In this document: piece by piece, positions 23,878 through 32,564 of the stretch
Numbering within the stretch: the first letter of the stretch is position 1
Layout: each line of letters begins with the position of its first letter
Origin: Allomuricauda sp.
Lineage (GTDB): Bacteria > Bacteroidota > Bacteroidia > Flavobacteriales > Flavobacteriaceae
Length of the DNA: 47,363 nucleotides
Direction: 5' to 3'
Assembly (NCBI RefSeq): GCF_028282265.1
Contig: NZ_JANQIH010000228.1
Coordinates: forward strand, 1 to 47,363
Made by a program: the position numbers and the translations under genes
Notes under the pieces: model-generated
What the model saw: the letters and a program-made list of their open reading frames with translations, nothing else
Told to the model about the DNA's origin: nothing
The model's database searches: none

Positions 23878-25374
23878 TTAATCCACAAGCATCCAAATAC
23901 CGTTTACCTTCAAAAACCTACTGCTATTAATATTTGCTGTTCCGGTGTTGTTGAGTAGACTACCGTAATACGAACCAAGGCTTCCACCGATATTGATTTC
24001 GATAGAGTAGTCACAGTTAAATCCCGGTTTTCCAACACTTTCAGCACTTACGCAGCCATATTTTTTGAACGACTTTATGGTATAGTCTACAGTTTGTGAA
24101 GACATACCTATAAGTTTGGACATTGCGGCGACGGGGTTTTGCGATTCGCTAATGTCAAGATTCGCCATCCTGTCCAAAGACCCTTTTTTTACTTTGTATT
24201 GATATTCGATGGCAAACTTCATTTGTGCTTCGGTGGGCTCTCCCGTTGGGGTTGTTTCTTGTAACATATTGGCAATCCTTTCCCGTTCCTTCTGTGCGGC
24301 AATCTGTTCTTTTTGCTCTTTGATTTTTCTAATACGTTCTTGCTCTATCCTCTTTTTTTGAGCGGCTATTCGTCGATTATTGTCCGCTACTTTTGCTTTT
24401 GAGACACAGGCCTTGGCAACTGAAGTTCTTACTACTTCAAAATCCAGTCGGTCACTGTTTTTTTTGATGATAACATCGAAAAAGTGTACTTGCTTCGAAC
24501 TTGAATATCGAGAGGTGTTTATATGGACAGCAAGTTTGTTGGCATTGGGTAAATACTTTAAATGCTGATGGGCACCGTTGCTTTGATTTTTTAAAGCGTT
24601 TTTTAATTGATACTCCATGTCCTCTATCCAGCTAATGGCGGGATTTTCGTAGCTGAATTCCGTTGAATTTCGATAGGAGAAAACAGCTTTGAGTAGAGTT
24701 TCGTTTACGGATGGATTTTCGGTGTAAATACTACCTTGATTCCCATATCCTGAAGAACCAAGACTTACCCTTCCGTTACCTCGTCTATCGCTAGCTTTGA
24801 GCAAGCTCTCGAAATAAGGATAAAACAGATTGGGCACACGCTGATATGAACGTACTTTTCTATACTTGCCTTGATAGGAGTATCCGACCTTCATTTCAAA
24901 TTCCCCAGCGCTATGTTGTGGAATTGTGAATTTTGAGATCTTACCGCTATTCAATTTGATTTGTCCGTTTTGTTCCGCCGCATATTTTTCTATGTAGTCT
25001 ATATTCAACTCGGTACTTGATAGGTATCCTCGTGCCGTAAAATAGGAACGTGCGGGAGTGCCTTTCCCCCTTTTGTTATCATAGACTTCAAGCAGTCCCA
25101 TTACGGTTTTGGGCTTGACTATTTTTCTTGTTTCCCTATTATACATATCCCTGTATTTAGGGTTAGGATAATTGTAAACAAATACGTGAAGCCTGACCAA
25201 TGATTTGTTGCCTCCCAATCCGTAAGCTCCCCTGCTTTTTCTGGATTGGACCACACCTTCATAAATGCCGTTAAAATCGGAATATGACATCTCACTTTTA
25301 GGTTCATTGGCGAGGGTAGTTAACCATGAAAAAGATACCAATAACAACACGGTTTTTTTTTTGAAACGCTCCAT
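23878..25374 (-). CDS. exported hypothetical protein, last gene of system B effector operon
   Basis: A 498-aa protein with a signal peptide (KKKTVLLLVSFSWLTTLAN). Residues 25-200 are tyrosine- and glycine-rich and beta-like (SDFNGIYEGVV, YGLGGNKSLVRLHVFVYNYP). Residues 345-390 form a charged coiled coil rich in Q, K, E and R (AAQKKRIEQERIRKIKEQK). The C-terminal 110 residues are again beta-like and contain two cysteines (KKYGCVSAE, GFNCDYSIE). I recognise no family. It follows the 304-aa gene by 4 nt and is the distal member of a five-gene exported operon controlled from the promoter at 29695-29740. Confidence 0.7.
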   Translation of the reverse strand: MERFKKKTVLLLVSFSWLTTLANEPKSEMSYSDFNGIYEGVVQSRKSRGAYGLGGNKSLVRLHVFVYNYPNPKYRDMYNRETRKIVKPKTVMGLLEVYDNKRGKGTPARSYFTARGYLSSTELNIDYIEKYAAEQNGQIKLNSGKISKFTIPQHSAGEFEMKVGYSYQGKYRKVRSYQRVPNLFYPYFESLLKASDRRGNGRVSLGSSGYGNQGSIYTENPSVNETLLKAVFSYRNSTEFSYENPAISWIEDMEYQLKNALKNQSNGAHQHLKYLPNANKLAVHINTSRYSSSKQVHFFDVIIKKNSDRLDFEVVRTSVAKACVSKAKVADNNRRIAAQKKRIEQERIRKIKEQKEQIAAQKERERIANMLQETTPTGEPTEAQMKFAIEYQYKVKKGSLDRMANLDISESQNPVAAMSKLIGMSSQTVDYTIKSFKKYGCVSAESVGKPGFNCDYSIEINIGGSLGSYYGSLLNNTGTANINSSRFLKVNGIWMLVD

Positions 25375-25378
25375 AATT

Positions 25379-26293
25379 TCAATGTTTAGTTATTTTTTGA
25401 ATTTGAAAGGGGACTCTTGTAGTCGACTTGTCGGAAAGGTAAACTGCCTGGAATATCTCTACAGGGGAAACATCATCACTTTTTCTAAAATAGCTGCCGG
25501 AAATACAATAATGAAGCGGTAACGCACTACATTTTTCGGATTTACAGATATATTCTAGATAGTAATTGTTTTTGGTAATCCATAGCAGCGCATTTTGCTT
25601 TTGGGCCATTCCTAAATGAGGTCTCTTTAGATATATTTTGCCTTCTCCATTAAAGTGTACAGTGTAACCAAGCAGATATAGTTTCTTTTTGTATTCAATA
25701 GTATAGTTCCAACCAATACCATCACCAATGGCTACCGTTTGAAAAGACTTTAAGAGGGTTGTATGTCCGTTATGCTCAAAGAAAGCCCTTATATATCTTG
25801 GTGCTAACCAGCATTGATTTATTCGATGTTCTTTCCAGAGACCGAACCACTTCCCCCTAAAATCCGCAAATATTCCGTAGTGATTTCCGTTTACCTTGGT
25901 TTTTCCGGATTTTCTTAGCTTAATTCTTCCGTGAAAAACAGGATGACAAAACCGGGATGTTGTCAATAACCTTTTGGAAGTACGAATTCTTTTCCGATGA
26001 AGTTTAAAGCGGTCGTACTCAAGGTTGTAAAGCAACATTTGAAAACCTTGTCTGAGGCCTTCATCAAACAATTGGAGAAATTTCGTTTCGCTAATATTTG
26101 AAGCCATTGCAACATCAATACTTTGGATAATCGTGTTAAAATCATTGCTAAGCAACGAATTCAAAGCAGGGGGATTACCTTCCATATGTCCTAGCATCGG
26201 ATTGGTGAACAATATAACGGCTACCAATCCGATTTTCTTGGATAAGGTGGTGCACATACCGTTTTGCCTAAAAAAGAACGTTGAGCGGGCCAT
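25379..26293 (-). CDS. exported hypothetical protein, system B effector operon
   Basis: A 304-aa protein. The ATG at 26293 gives a 12-residue lead; the ATG 36 nt downstream (26257) gives a standard signal peptide (LSKKIGLVAVILFTNPMLG). The mature part is basic and aromatic (RFKLHRKRIRTSKRLL, ADFRGKWFGLWKEHR) and contains paired cysteines (YICKSEKCSALPLHYC). No family is recognised. It is the fourth of five genes, 7 nt after the 416-aa gene and 4 nt before the 498-aa gene. Confidence 0.65.
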   Translation of the reverse strand: MARSTFFFRQNGMCTTLSKKIGLVAVILFTNPMLGHMEGNPPALNSLLSNDFNTIIQSIDVAMASNISETKFLQLFDEGLRQGFQMLLYNLEYDRFKLHRKRIRTSKRLLTTSRFCHPVFHGRIKLRKSGKTKVNGNHYGIFADFRGKWFGLWKEHRINQCWLAPRYIRAFFEHNGHTTLLKSFQTVAIGDGIGWNYTIEYKKKLYLLGYTVHFNGEGKIYLKRPHLGMAQKQNALLWITKNNYYLEYICKSEKCSALPLHYCISGSYFRKSDDVSPVEIFQAVYLSDKSTTRVPFQIQKITKH

Positions 26294-26300
26294 TGGATGT

Positions 26301-27551
26301 TTAGTTCAAGAACATCTGTATATCAGCGACTTTTTTTGTAAGCGCCTCGTCTTCATATACCGTTACAAAAGGTTCGCTAAAGGAGTAGGTGTATTTTGTT
26401 TCCTTATAAACCGGTTCTTCATTTTTTGAAGCCAGTGTCCTGCGTTCCCTAGCTTTTTTCCACTTTATTTTACGTATTATATAAACAACTTTTTGGTTTC
26501 CAAAGGTTCCATATTTGGACAAGCGATCTTCAAATTTTTTGGCCTCCGTAACCGACATGGGTATATCAAGAGGTGAATATTTGCCTTTAGCGTCAGGATT
26601 GGGATTGTATTCAAAATCATTTTCCGGGACATATTCTCCAAAAGGTTGTTGCTTGTCTCCCGTAAACTTGGTTTGAAAGTAAATGTTGTCTAAGCCATTT
26701 TTTGTGTTGGAGGTTTCAAAAGCCTTTTTTTCGAAATTGTATTCCTTGATGCTCAAAGGGGTTACAAAGTAAAACTCAAGTTCATCCCCTTTCATAAAGT
26801 CACTGGACCAGTTCATAAGGCTTTTTAGGTCTGTCTCACAGAAAGCTTGGTACTTTTCCATTTTCCTGAATTCGTCCGAACTGTGTCCTCCCCAAAATTT
26901 TTGTGGTTTTGGGTTAGGGGAATCGGGATTGGAAAAATATTTTTCCAGTGCTCTTTGCCCAAGAATTCTGAAGGCAACAGTTTTAACATGACGTTGCAAA
27001 AAGACCTGAAGATCACGATTTTGCCAAGCAGTTGGGTCGTTGTACCTACTCCTACTGGTCAAAGACTCGTAAAGCACATCTGTCTCAAGGTTTTCCAGGT
27101 ACTTTTTGAGGTTTTTGGTTTCGACCATCAAAAAATAGAGCTGTTGAGCGTTCACATATGACTCGATTTTTGCCGTCATTGCCTTGTCATAGGCATATTT
27201 GTTACTAGTGTATTTACCGTAAGAATTCACCGCTCCGAATCTCAACAATCCATTATGTTTTTGGATTTCAATGGGCTTGAATTCCTTATTACTGGATTTG
27301 AAGCTTTGACCAGGCTCAAAATCGATGTTCAAAGAGGATATATCCGGTTCATTTGATTCATTTTGTTTTTTGGAAGTTTCGGAAGATTTTGAACTGTTTT
27401 TTTCGTCCTTTCCCTTGGTAAGCTCATCAATACCATCGTTTACACCTTTTTTTACTTTCTTCCACGCTTTTTTTAGTATCTGTGCTTCAATTTCCGTAGG
27501 GGCTGCAATAAAAGCCGAAAAAACCAATATAATCAGAATGTACTTTCTCAT
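26301..27551 (-). CDS. exported protein, third member of the system B paralogous triplet
   Basis: A 416-aa protein with a signal peptide (ILIILVFSAFIAAPTEIEA) and a lysine/serine-rich linker (about 30-75). From residue 90 it shares a layout with the two upstream genes: NGLLRFGAVNSYG near the start, YQAFCETDLKSLMNWSSDFM in the middle, EAKKFEDRLSKYG, then VVYIIRKIKWKKA and a C-terminal VTVYEDEALTKKVADI. These correspond to residues of the 332-aa and 344-aa proteins, so the three are paralogues. Its start overlaps the stop of the 332-aa gene by 4 nt. Function unknown; probably periplasmic or surface-exposed. Confidence 0.75.
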   Translation of the reverse strand: MRKYILIILVFSAFIAAPTEIEAQILKKAWKKVKKGVNDGIDELTKGKDEKNSSKSSETSKKQNESNEPDISSLNIDFEPGQSFKSSNKEFKPIEIQKHNGLLRFGAVNSYGKYTSNKYAYDKAMTAKIESYVNAQQLYFLMVETKNLKKYLENLETDVLYESLTSRSRYNDPTAWQNRDLQVFLQRHVKTVAFRILGQRALEKYFSNPDSPNPKPQKFWGGHSSDEFRKMEKYQAFCETDLKSLMNWSSDFMKGDELEFYFVTPLSIKEYNFEKKAFETSNTKNGLDNIYFQTKFTGDKQQPFGEYVPENDFEYNPNPDAKGKYSPLDIPMSVTEAKKFEDRLSKYGTFGNQKVVYIIRKIKWKKARERRTLASKNEEPVYKETKYTYSFSEPFVTVYEDEALTKKVADIQMFLN

Positions 27552-28546
27552 TGGTAGAGTATTAAATCGTTATAATCCATTTGCCCTATTTTTTTTGTCA
27601 AGCCCCTATCGGTATAGAGTTCTATTAGCGGGCTATCCACATGGAATGTAAAATTGTCTTTGAGCTTTATTTTCCTAACGATGTATATTTTTCCTGATTT
27701 TAAAACCTCGTTGGCTTTCTCAATCGCGATTGGAAAGAATACTAGTTGGTGGTCAGCATCCACATTTCTTTCGTAAGAATTTCTAGAGCTGTATTCAAAC
27801 CTATTATTGGCGCCCACGCTAAGTCTATTCTGCGTTGCAAATGCCTTCATTTGAACTTTCTTTCTTCGGTTGCCTATAGGCTTCAAGAAGGTGGACAACC
27901 TCCTATTGTCATCTTTAATATTATCAAACCCCATGAGCAACACAAACCCCTGGTTTTCAAAATCGTATTCGCTTACATTGTCTATGGTTACGTAGTATGC
28001 CTGCTCACTTCCATCTTTCATTATCTGTTTTGGCCAATTTTTTAAAGCATTGAAGTTCTCCTTAACAAAAGCACGGTAGTTTTTGACCTGTTCAACGGTG
28101 TTGCCTTTCCATATGCTGCCGGCATACCGCTCTTTGTAATAGGTTCTGCCCCCTTTTTCTGAGACAACTTCGGTTGCGATACTGGTTAATATGGCGTTGA
28201 ATTTGATAACATCCATGGGTATATTGGCTGTAGCAGTAGTAGATCCATAATAGGGGAGATTGGTGTCGATGGTTTTGTAGGGGGCGTCCCAACCTGACCG
28301 TTGTTGTTCCCTTTTGAACTGGACCAATGCTAGATAGCTGCTGTAGTTCGCAGTGTATTCCTTTAAACCGTTTGGATCTGCATCAATGTTTCCAAACCTT
28401 AGTGATCCCTTATGGGTCTGTAATACAATATCCTTAAAATTTGAGTTGGGCGCCTCATAGGTTTTTTGGTTGGATTGAGCCCAAGTGCTGATGATACAGC
28501 TTACATAAAAGAAGGGAACAAGGAAACTATTTTTGGGTATTCTCAT
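27548..28546 (-). CDS. exported protein, second member of the system B paralogous triplet
   Basis: A 332-aa protein with a signal peptide (NSFLVPFFYVSCIISTWAQ). It shares with its two neighbours the GSLRFGNIDADPNG opening, VEQVKNYRAFVKENFNALKNWPKQI, the central EYDFENQGF and the C-terminal IYIVRKIKLKD...IELYTDRGLTKKIGQMD. It is 10 nt after the 344-aa gene and overlaps the 416-aa gene by 4 nt. The conserved C-terminal box (hydrophobic-Tyr-x-Asp-x-x-Leu-T-x-K) looks like a structural domain. No enzyme motif seen. Confidence 0.75.
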   Translation of the reverse strand: MRIPKNSFLVPFFYVSCIISTWAQSNQKTYEAPNSNFKDIVLQTHKGSLRFGNIDADPNGLKEYTANYSSYLALVQFKREQQRSGWDAPYKTIDTNLPYYGSTTATANIPMDVIKFNAILTSIATEVVSEKGGRTYYKERYAGSIWKGNTVEQVKNYRAFVKENFNALKNWPKQIMKDGSEQAYYVTIDNVSEYDFENQGFVLLMGFDNIKDDNRRLSTFLKPIGNRRKKVQMKAFATQNRLSVGANNRFEYSSRNSYERNVDADHQLVFFPIAIEKANEVLKSGKIYIVRKIKLKDNFTFHVDSPLIELYTDRGLTKKIGQMDYNDLILYQ

Positions 28547-28556
28547 AATGTACTCT

Positions 28557-29591
28557 TTAATTCTTATAGATTACCTGGTCTAGGTCGATGGTGGCTATTT
28601 TGTCGGTAAGACCGTTGTCCCAGTAGAGATCAAGATTGGGATTGCTGTAGCTGAATAAAATCTCTCTTTTGGGGCCGAAACTTTTATCGACAAAATCATT
28701 TCGTCCCCTCTTTAATTGTATCTGTTGTACCACAAATACCTCACGCTTTGGTCTTCTGTAATTGACAGTTTTGTTAAGTCTTTCTTCAAACTTTTCAGCT
28801 TCGCTTTGGGATACTTCCAACAAGATTTCATTCCTTCCTGTCCCCATAACGGTAGCAAAATCCCTTTCATAATCATGGGTGGGTTTATGGGTCAATGAAA
28901 GATTGAGTAGTTGACCGTGAAGATTTATAGATCCCCCATTTGCTCCACTACTTTCCATCTTTAGCCAATATCCTTTAGCTAACATATCATATTGCCCTAT
29001 CTTGAACTTGTTTACCGAATAACCTGTTACTTGGTCCTCTGGCCAAATGGATTTAGCCCAATTTTGAAGCTTTTTGAAATCGTTGCTTTTTAGATATTTC
29101 TGAAAAGCCTGAACCTGTTCTATTTCGGTATCCCCCGCCCATGGGCGACCATTTGGAGAACCATAATTTTTTTTATATCGAAATTCAGCGCTGGGAACCC
29201 AAAATCGGTCTACGGTCTTTCGCAAATGTTGTTCCCCAAAGTACTGGGCTACCGTCTTATCCCAATTGGCATAGGAATAAACTCTTCTTGTTTTTAAGGG
29301 TTTTGGGATGTATGATTCCAGTCCTTGATAGTATTCGCCTAGGTATTTCATTTCTAGGAGGCTAAAGTATTTAAAGGTGCCGGTGATTTTTTGTGTCCTT
29401 CGTCCGTTACTGTCCTTTTCATATAGTCCTTCATAACCATTTAAAAGGGGCAAACCTTTATAGGTCATTAGCTTGAATGAAGCGAAGGATTGACTTGGTG
29501 AAGTAAAGACCTGATTAGTTTTCTGGGCGTGTAAAGCAACGCAACAGTGGAATAAGGCGAAGTATTTAAAAATTCGTTGAAATTGTTTCAT
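28557..29591 (-). CDS. exported protein, first member of the system B paralogous triplet
   Basis: A 344-aa protein with a signal peptide (FALFHCCVALHAQ). It shares TYKGLPLLNG, VQAFQKYLKSNDFKKLQNWAKS, SEAEKFEERLNKT, FVVQQIQLKRG and a terminal NLDLYWDNGLTDKIATIDLD with the next two genes. It is first in the effector operon. The start is preceded by a 97-nt leader with two hairpins, and upstream of that a -7 box and the system B palindrome. This makes the triplet the main predicted output of the system B regulator. Function unknown. Confidence 0.75.
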   Translation of the reverse strand: MKQFQRIFKYFALFHCCVALHAQKTNQVFTSPSQSFASFKLMTYKGLPLLNGYEGLYEKDSNGRRTQKITGTFKYFSLLEMKYLGEYYQGLESYIPKPLKTRRVYSYANWDKTVAQYFGEQHLRKTVDRFWVPSAEFRYKKNYGSPNGRPWAGDTEIEQVQAFQKYLKSNDFKKLQNWAKSIWPEDQVTGYSVNKFKIGQYDMLAKGYWLKMESSGANGGSINLHGQLLNLSLTHKPTHDYERDFATVMGTGRNEILLEVSQSEAEKFEERLNKTVNYRRPKREVFVVQQIQLKRGRNDFVDKSFGPKREILFSYSNPNLDLYWDNGLTDKIATIDLDQVIYKN

Positions 29592-29628
29592 CTATGTTTG
29601 TTATGAACTTAAGCGTAGCTCGGTTTTA

Positions 29629-29691
29629 AATGCCGCCCTCCCCCAAGAACGGCATTGGATGTTCTTTGACTTTTAGGTCAAAGAGCTTTGA
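29629..29691 (-). promoter_or_regulatory. structured leader with mutually exclusive hairpins before the system B effector operon
   Basis: Stem AATGCCG/CGGCATT spans 29629-29656. CTTTGAC/GTCAAAG spans 29664-29683. TCAAAG at 29678-29683 can instead pair with CTTTGA at 29686-29691, so the middle strand has two alternative partners. All lie between the predicted start point (about 29688) and the ATG at 29591. Neither stem is followed by a T-run on the minus strand, so a classical terminator is not present. Confidence 0.4.
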
Positions 29692-29694
29692 AAA

Positions 29695-29740
29695 CAAACA
29701 TAATGGCTATGAACCTGACGGTTTTACGGCTTTCCGTAAA
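29695..29740 (-). promoter_or_regulatory. promoter with palindromic operator for system B effector operon
   Basis: The palindrome TTTACGG-N4-CCGTAAA (29723-29740) precedes TATGTTTG (29702-29695, minus), a perfect TAnnTTTG -7 box. Measured from the 16-bp core TTACGG-N4-CCGTAA (29724-29739) the gap is 21 nt. The same core with one change stands 21 nt before a -7-like box upstream of the regulator gene (30510-30554). No TTTG -33 box is present. Confidence 0.6.
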
Positions 29741-29799
29741 GCATAGATTGTTCATATCGGGTTTGGATGAACGGTAGTAATTCATCGACGAAGAGCTAA

Positions 29800-30468
29800 T
29801 TAAATCAACCCCAAATCCTTTGCGTTGGCAACCAACTGTACATTGTTGTTTGCCTTTAGTACATCCTTTAATCGGTTCAATCTTTTTTCTATGGAACTCA
29901 AACTACTTGGGGAGATTCCATTGGAGGAAAAAATATGTGCAATTTGGTTTTGTGAAAATCCTTTTGAAAGATGGAGTAGGAGAGCGGTATCGAACTCCTC
30001 AATTTCAAAATGGTTATTTTGCTTGTTGATGTCGGAAATGGCAGGCGACAAAAACTGCGCTCCATCGAATGCGTTTATAACCGCTTTCTTAAGATCTTTT
30101 AGCCCGTTTCTTCCCTTAAGAACATATGCTGAAACGTTGTATTCATTAACAAATTTCCGAATTACATTGGGTTTTTCCTCTACGGAACATACAATGATGG
30201 GGAAGTTATCGGCTCTTTCTTTTATTTTTTCAATAAGTTCTTTCCCAGATTGGATTTTTGAGGTCCGGTAGTCTTCGGAAAAAGATAAGTCGGTAATTAA
30301 GAGATCGAAAGGAACATTATTGTTACGGGCATTCCTAAACTTTAGATAAGCTTCATCACAATATTTGGTTAAAACCACCTCTGGGATTTGAAGCTCTTGC
30401 TTCAACATGGTTGTGATTCCCAACCCAACGGTATCCAAGTCCTCTACTATTAAGATTTTTTTGAACAT
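29800..30468 (-). CDS. response regulator with divergent C-terminal HTH, system B
   Basis: A 222-aa protein. The receiver domain (1-135) has the acidic pair in ILIVEDLD, phospho-acceptor Asp60 in LLITDLSF, the Ser of IIVCSVEE and Lys in AYVLKGRN. Its last 70 residues (LLLHLSKGFSQNQIAHIF...SSLSSIEKRLNRLKDVL) have the rhythm of a LuxR-type HTH but match it weakly. It lies 100 nt after the kinase gene, with its own predicted promoter between them. Proposed targets are the TTACGG-N4-CCRTAA palindromes at 29724 and 30539. Confidence 0.88.
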   Translation of the reverse strand: MFKKILIVEDLDTVGLGITTMLKQELQIPEVVLTKYCDEAYLKFRNARNNNVPFDLLITDLSFSEDYRTSKIQSGKELIEKIKERADNFPIIVCSVEEKPNVIRKFVNEYNVSAYVLKGRNGLKDLKKAVINAFDGAQFLSPAISDINKQNNHFEIEEFDTALLLHLSKGFSQNQIAHIFSSNGISPSSLSSIEKRLNRLKDVLKANNNVQLVANAKDLGLI

Positions 30469-30509
30469 GTATCTTGCTTTTCTTTAAGTTGAAGCAGGGC
30501 AATTTTTTT

Positions 30510-30554
30510 CAAAAATCCATAATTTTTAAAAATAGCTATTACGGAAAACCATAA
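30510..30554 (-). promoter_or_regulatory. possible promoter with system B operator upstream of the response regulator gene
   Basis: TTACGG-AAAA-CCATAA (30539-30554) is an imperfect copy of the system B palindrome. After exactly 21 nt on the minus strand comes GATTTTTG (30517-30510), one mismatch from TAnnTTTG. It lies between the kinase stop and the regulator ATG. The near identity of spacing with 29695-29740 is the main support. Confidence 0.45.
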
Positions 30555-30568
30555 CCACAAAAGAAGCC

Positions 30569-32482
30569 TCAGATGGGTATGCTAATCTTTATTTCAACTC
30601 CTTTTTTGGTTAACGAGTTGATGGCTAGTGTACCTCCAAGATCATTTAGGCGGGAATTTATATGTTGGAGCCCAATACCTTTTTTCTTGTCGATTATTCC
30701 AATACCGTTATCCCTATAAGTGAGGATAAATTTTGTTTTTTCCATGGCGAAATAGAACGATGCCAAACTTGCGTTGGAATGTTTTCTCATGTTTACCAAT
30801 AATTCCTTAATGCACCGGTGCAAAACAATGCAGCTTAACTGGTCAAGCTTTTCCCAGCTAACGGCATTTTGGCCTTTTGTCAGAATTGTAACCGTATTGC
30901 TTTGATATAGGTTTATCAAGGACAAAAGTTCGTCCACAAAACCTTCACCTGCATTTATAGCGCTGTTATCATGAGCAATTTTTCGGGTTTCTTGATAGAT
31001 ATGCTCAAGTTTGTTCAACACTTCCGGGTTTTTGCCTTGTTGATTTTGTATAGAGGTCATCAAACCGAAGACGTCATTAGCCAAACTGTCATGTAAATCT
31101 TGACTTATTCTCTTCTCCGTATTATAGATTTCTTGTAGCTTTTCTTTTTTGAACTTTTGACGGTTGTAATAGAAAAGAGACGTACCGACTACAATGAAGA
31201 GTCCCAAAAGAGATAGTACAATGACTTTTTGGGTACGTTGTTCCGCTATTTCCAAGCGTCTTTCGGCTGTTTCTCTTTCTAGGGTAAGGATTTTGAGCTT
31301 TTCTTGCTCATCCAAATACTTCATGTGGGCGAACTGTGTTTTTACTTTGAGTTCTTGTAGATACAGACTATCCTTTAAGAAAATGTACCGGTCTTTGATA
31401 TCCATCCGGTTGGGTTGTAATTGCATTAATAAAGTCAAAGCGTCCGTTTCGGCTCTTGGAACCCGTATTTGTTTTGCGAGGGCAATCAAGGAGTCCAGAT
31501 ATCGTTTTGACTTTTCCGGATTTCCGTGTAAATAGAATTCGGCTAAATTGGTGTAGCTAGAAAGTAATCCGCTCTTATCGTTTTTCTCCTTTCTAATTTT
31601 TGCGGCGATTATGAAAGAATCAACGCTCAGGCTGTTTCCACTTTTCCATTGGTTATAGGTGTAGTTGTGTAGCACTCGCGCATATCGTCTTGAATTTTTT
31701 TTCAATAAGGAGTCGGACAAAAGCTTTTCAAAAAGAGCCCTTGCTGCTTCGTAGTCCTCGTTTTCGATATAGACGACTCCAAGATTGTTTTTGTAGGATA
31801 CTACATCATTCGGGGAGTTGGTTGTTGCTATCGCTTTTTTATGGTAGTGGATAGCTTCGGACAGGTTTAATAATTTCCTATGGTTGGCACCAAGTTGATC
31901 ATATACGGATGCTACAAACCTTTTATCCTTTTCCTCATCCAGATATTTCAAGGATTCCACTAAGAGTTCTTTCGCCTTAAAAAAATCGTTGGTAGCTCGC
32001 AAAAGTATTGCCATGTTCACTGTATTGCTGCCAATCTCTGAACTATCGGGGATTTTGAGGTAAGCGTCGTTGGATAATTTATAATAGTAATAGGCGCTAT
32101 CAGGTTTACGGTCTAGTTCGTCGTAATAGTATCCTTGGTTAAAGTAAGCCTTGGCCAAAAAGTAATCGCTGGAAGCTTTTTTGGATTTTCTCGCCAATAT
32201 TCGGTTTACATGTAAAAAATTTCGAAAATCGTTTCTTTTAAAATGTAACAGACCTAGTGTTAGGGTGATTCGTAAATCCAGGGAATCGATCGTGGTAGCC
32301 ACCTGTCTTTCAAAGTAGTCCTCTATAAGTTCTATGCGCTGTTCCAAGGTAACTGTATCCGCTTCTATTTCTTCTAAGAATCGTTTTTTAGCCGGGTCAA
32401 GGAAACCGGAATCTTCCGGAGTAAGCTGACATGCATAACATGTGAGAAGAAGTAATGTCCAATAAATCCATCGGTACGGCAT
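30569..32482 (-). CDS. TPR-containing sensor histidine kinase (HisKA_3/HATPase_c), system B
   Basis: A 637-aa protein. The N-terminus (WIYWTLLLLTCYACQ) ends in a cysteine and looks like a lipoprotein signal. About 340 residues of TPR-type helices follow, with typical LGVVYIENEDYEAARALFEKLL and AIHYHKKAIA units. Next come a coiled coil, a membrane helix (about 425-446, VIVLSLLGLFIVVGTSLFYY), a DHp domain with the phospho-histidine in RISQDLHDSLAND, and an HATPase domain: N box IKELLVNMRKHSNA, G1 YRDNGIGI, G2 KGIGLQHI. It resembles the system A kinase in layout but is diverged. A terminator and a small lipoprotein gene lie just upstream. Confidence 0.93.
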   Translation of the reverse strand: MPYRWIYWTLLLLTCYACQLTPEDSGFLDPAKKRFLEEIEADTVTLEQRIELIEDYFERQVATTIDSLDLRITLTLGLLHFKRNDFRNFLHVNRILARKSKKASSDYFLAKAYFNQGYYYDELDRKPDSAYYYYKLSNDAYLKIPDSSEIGSNTVNMAILLRATNDFFKAKELLVESLKYLDEEKDKRFVASVYDQLGANHRKLLNLSEAIHYHKKAIATTNSPNDVVSYKNNLGVVYIENEDYEAARALFEKLLSDSLLKKNSRRYARVLHNYTYNQWKSGNSLSVDSFIIAAKIRKEKNDKSGLLSSYTNLAEFYLHGNPEKSKRYLDSLIALAKQIRVPRAETDALTLLMQLQPNRMDIKDRYIFLKDSLYLQELKVKTQFAHMKYLDEQEKLKILTLERETAERRLEIAEQRTQKVIVLSLLGLFIVVGTSLFYYNRQKFKKEKLQEIYNTEKRISQDLHDSLANDVFGLMTSIQNQQGKNPEVLNKLEHIYQETRKIAHDNSAINAGEGFVDELLSLINLYQSNTVTILTKGQNAVSWEKLDQLSCIVLHRCIKELLVNMRKHSNASLASFYFAMEKTKFILTYRDNGIGIIDKKKGIGLQHINSRLNDLGGTLAINSLTKKGVEIKISIPI

Positions 32483-32512
32483 TGGTGGGTTGGTTTATTC
32501 TTCAATATTAAT

Positions 32513-32538
32513 AAAAAAGCCATGCGTTTCCACATGGC
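32513..32538 (-). terminator. intrinsic terminator after the small lipoprotein gene
   Basis: On the minus strand the 8-bp stem GCCATGTG/CGCATGGC with a GAAA tetraloop (32538-32519) is followed by six T (32518-32513). It sits 27 nt after the lipoprotein stop and 31 nt before the kinase ATG, so the small gene is transcribed separately or attenuates kinase expression. Confidence 0.85.
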
Positions 32539-32564
32539 CTATGAGAATTGGTTTTAGAATTGTT

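Noticed and set aside
29723-29740. Terminator after the system B regulator gene
   Set aside because: The stem is not followed by a T-run on the minus strand and lies at a fixed distance from a -7 box.
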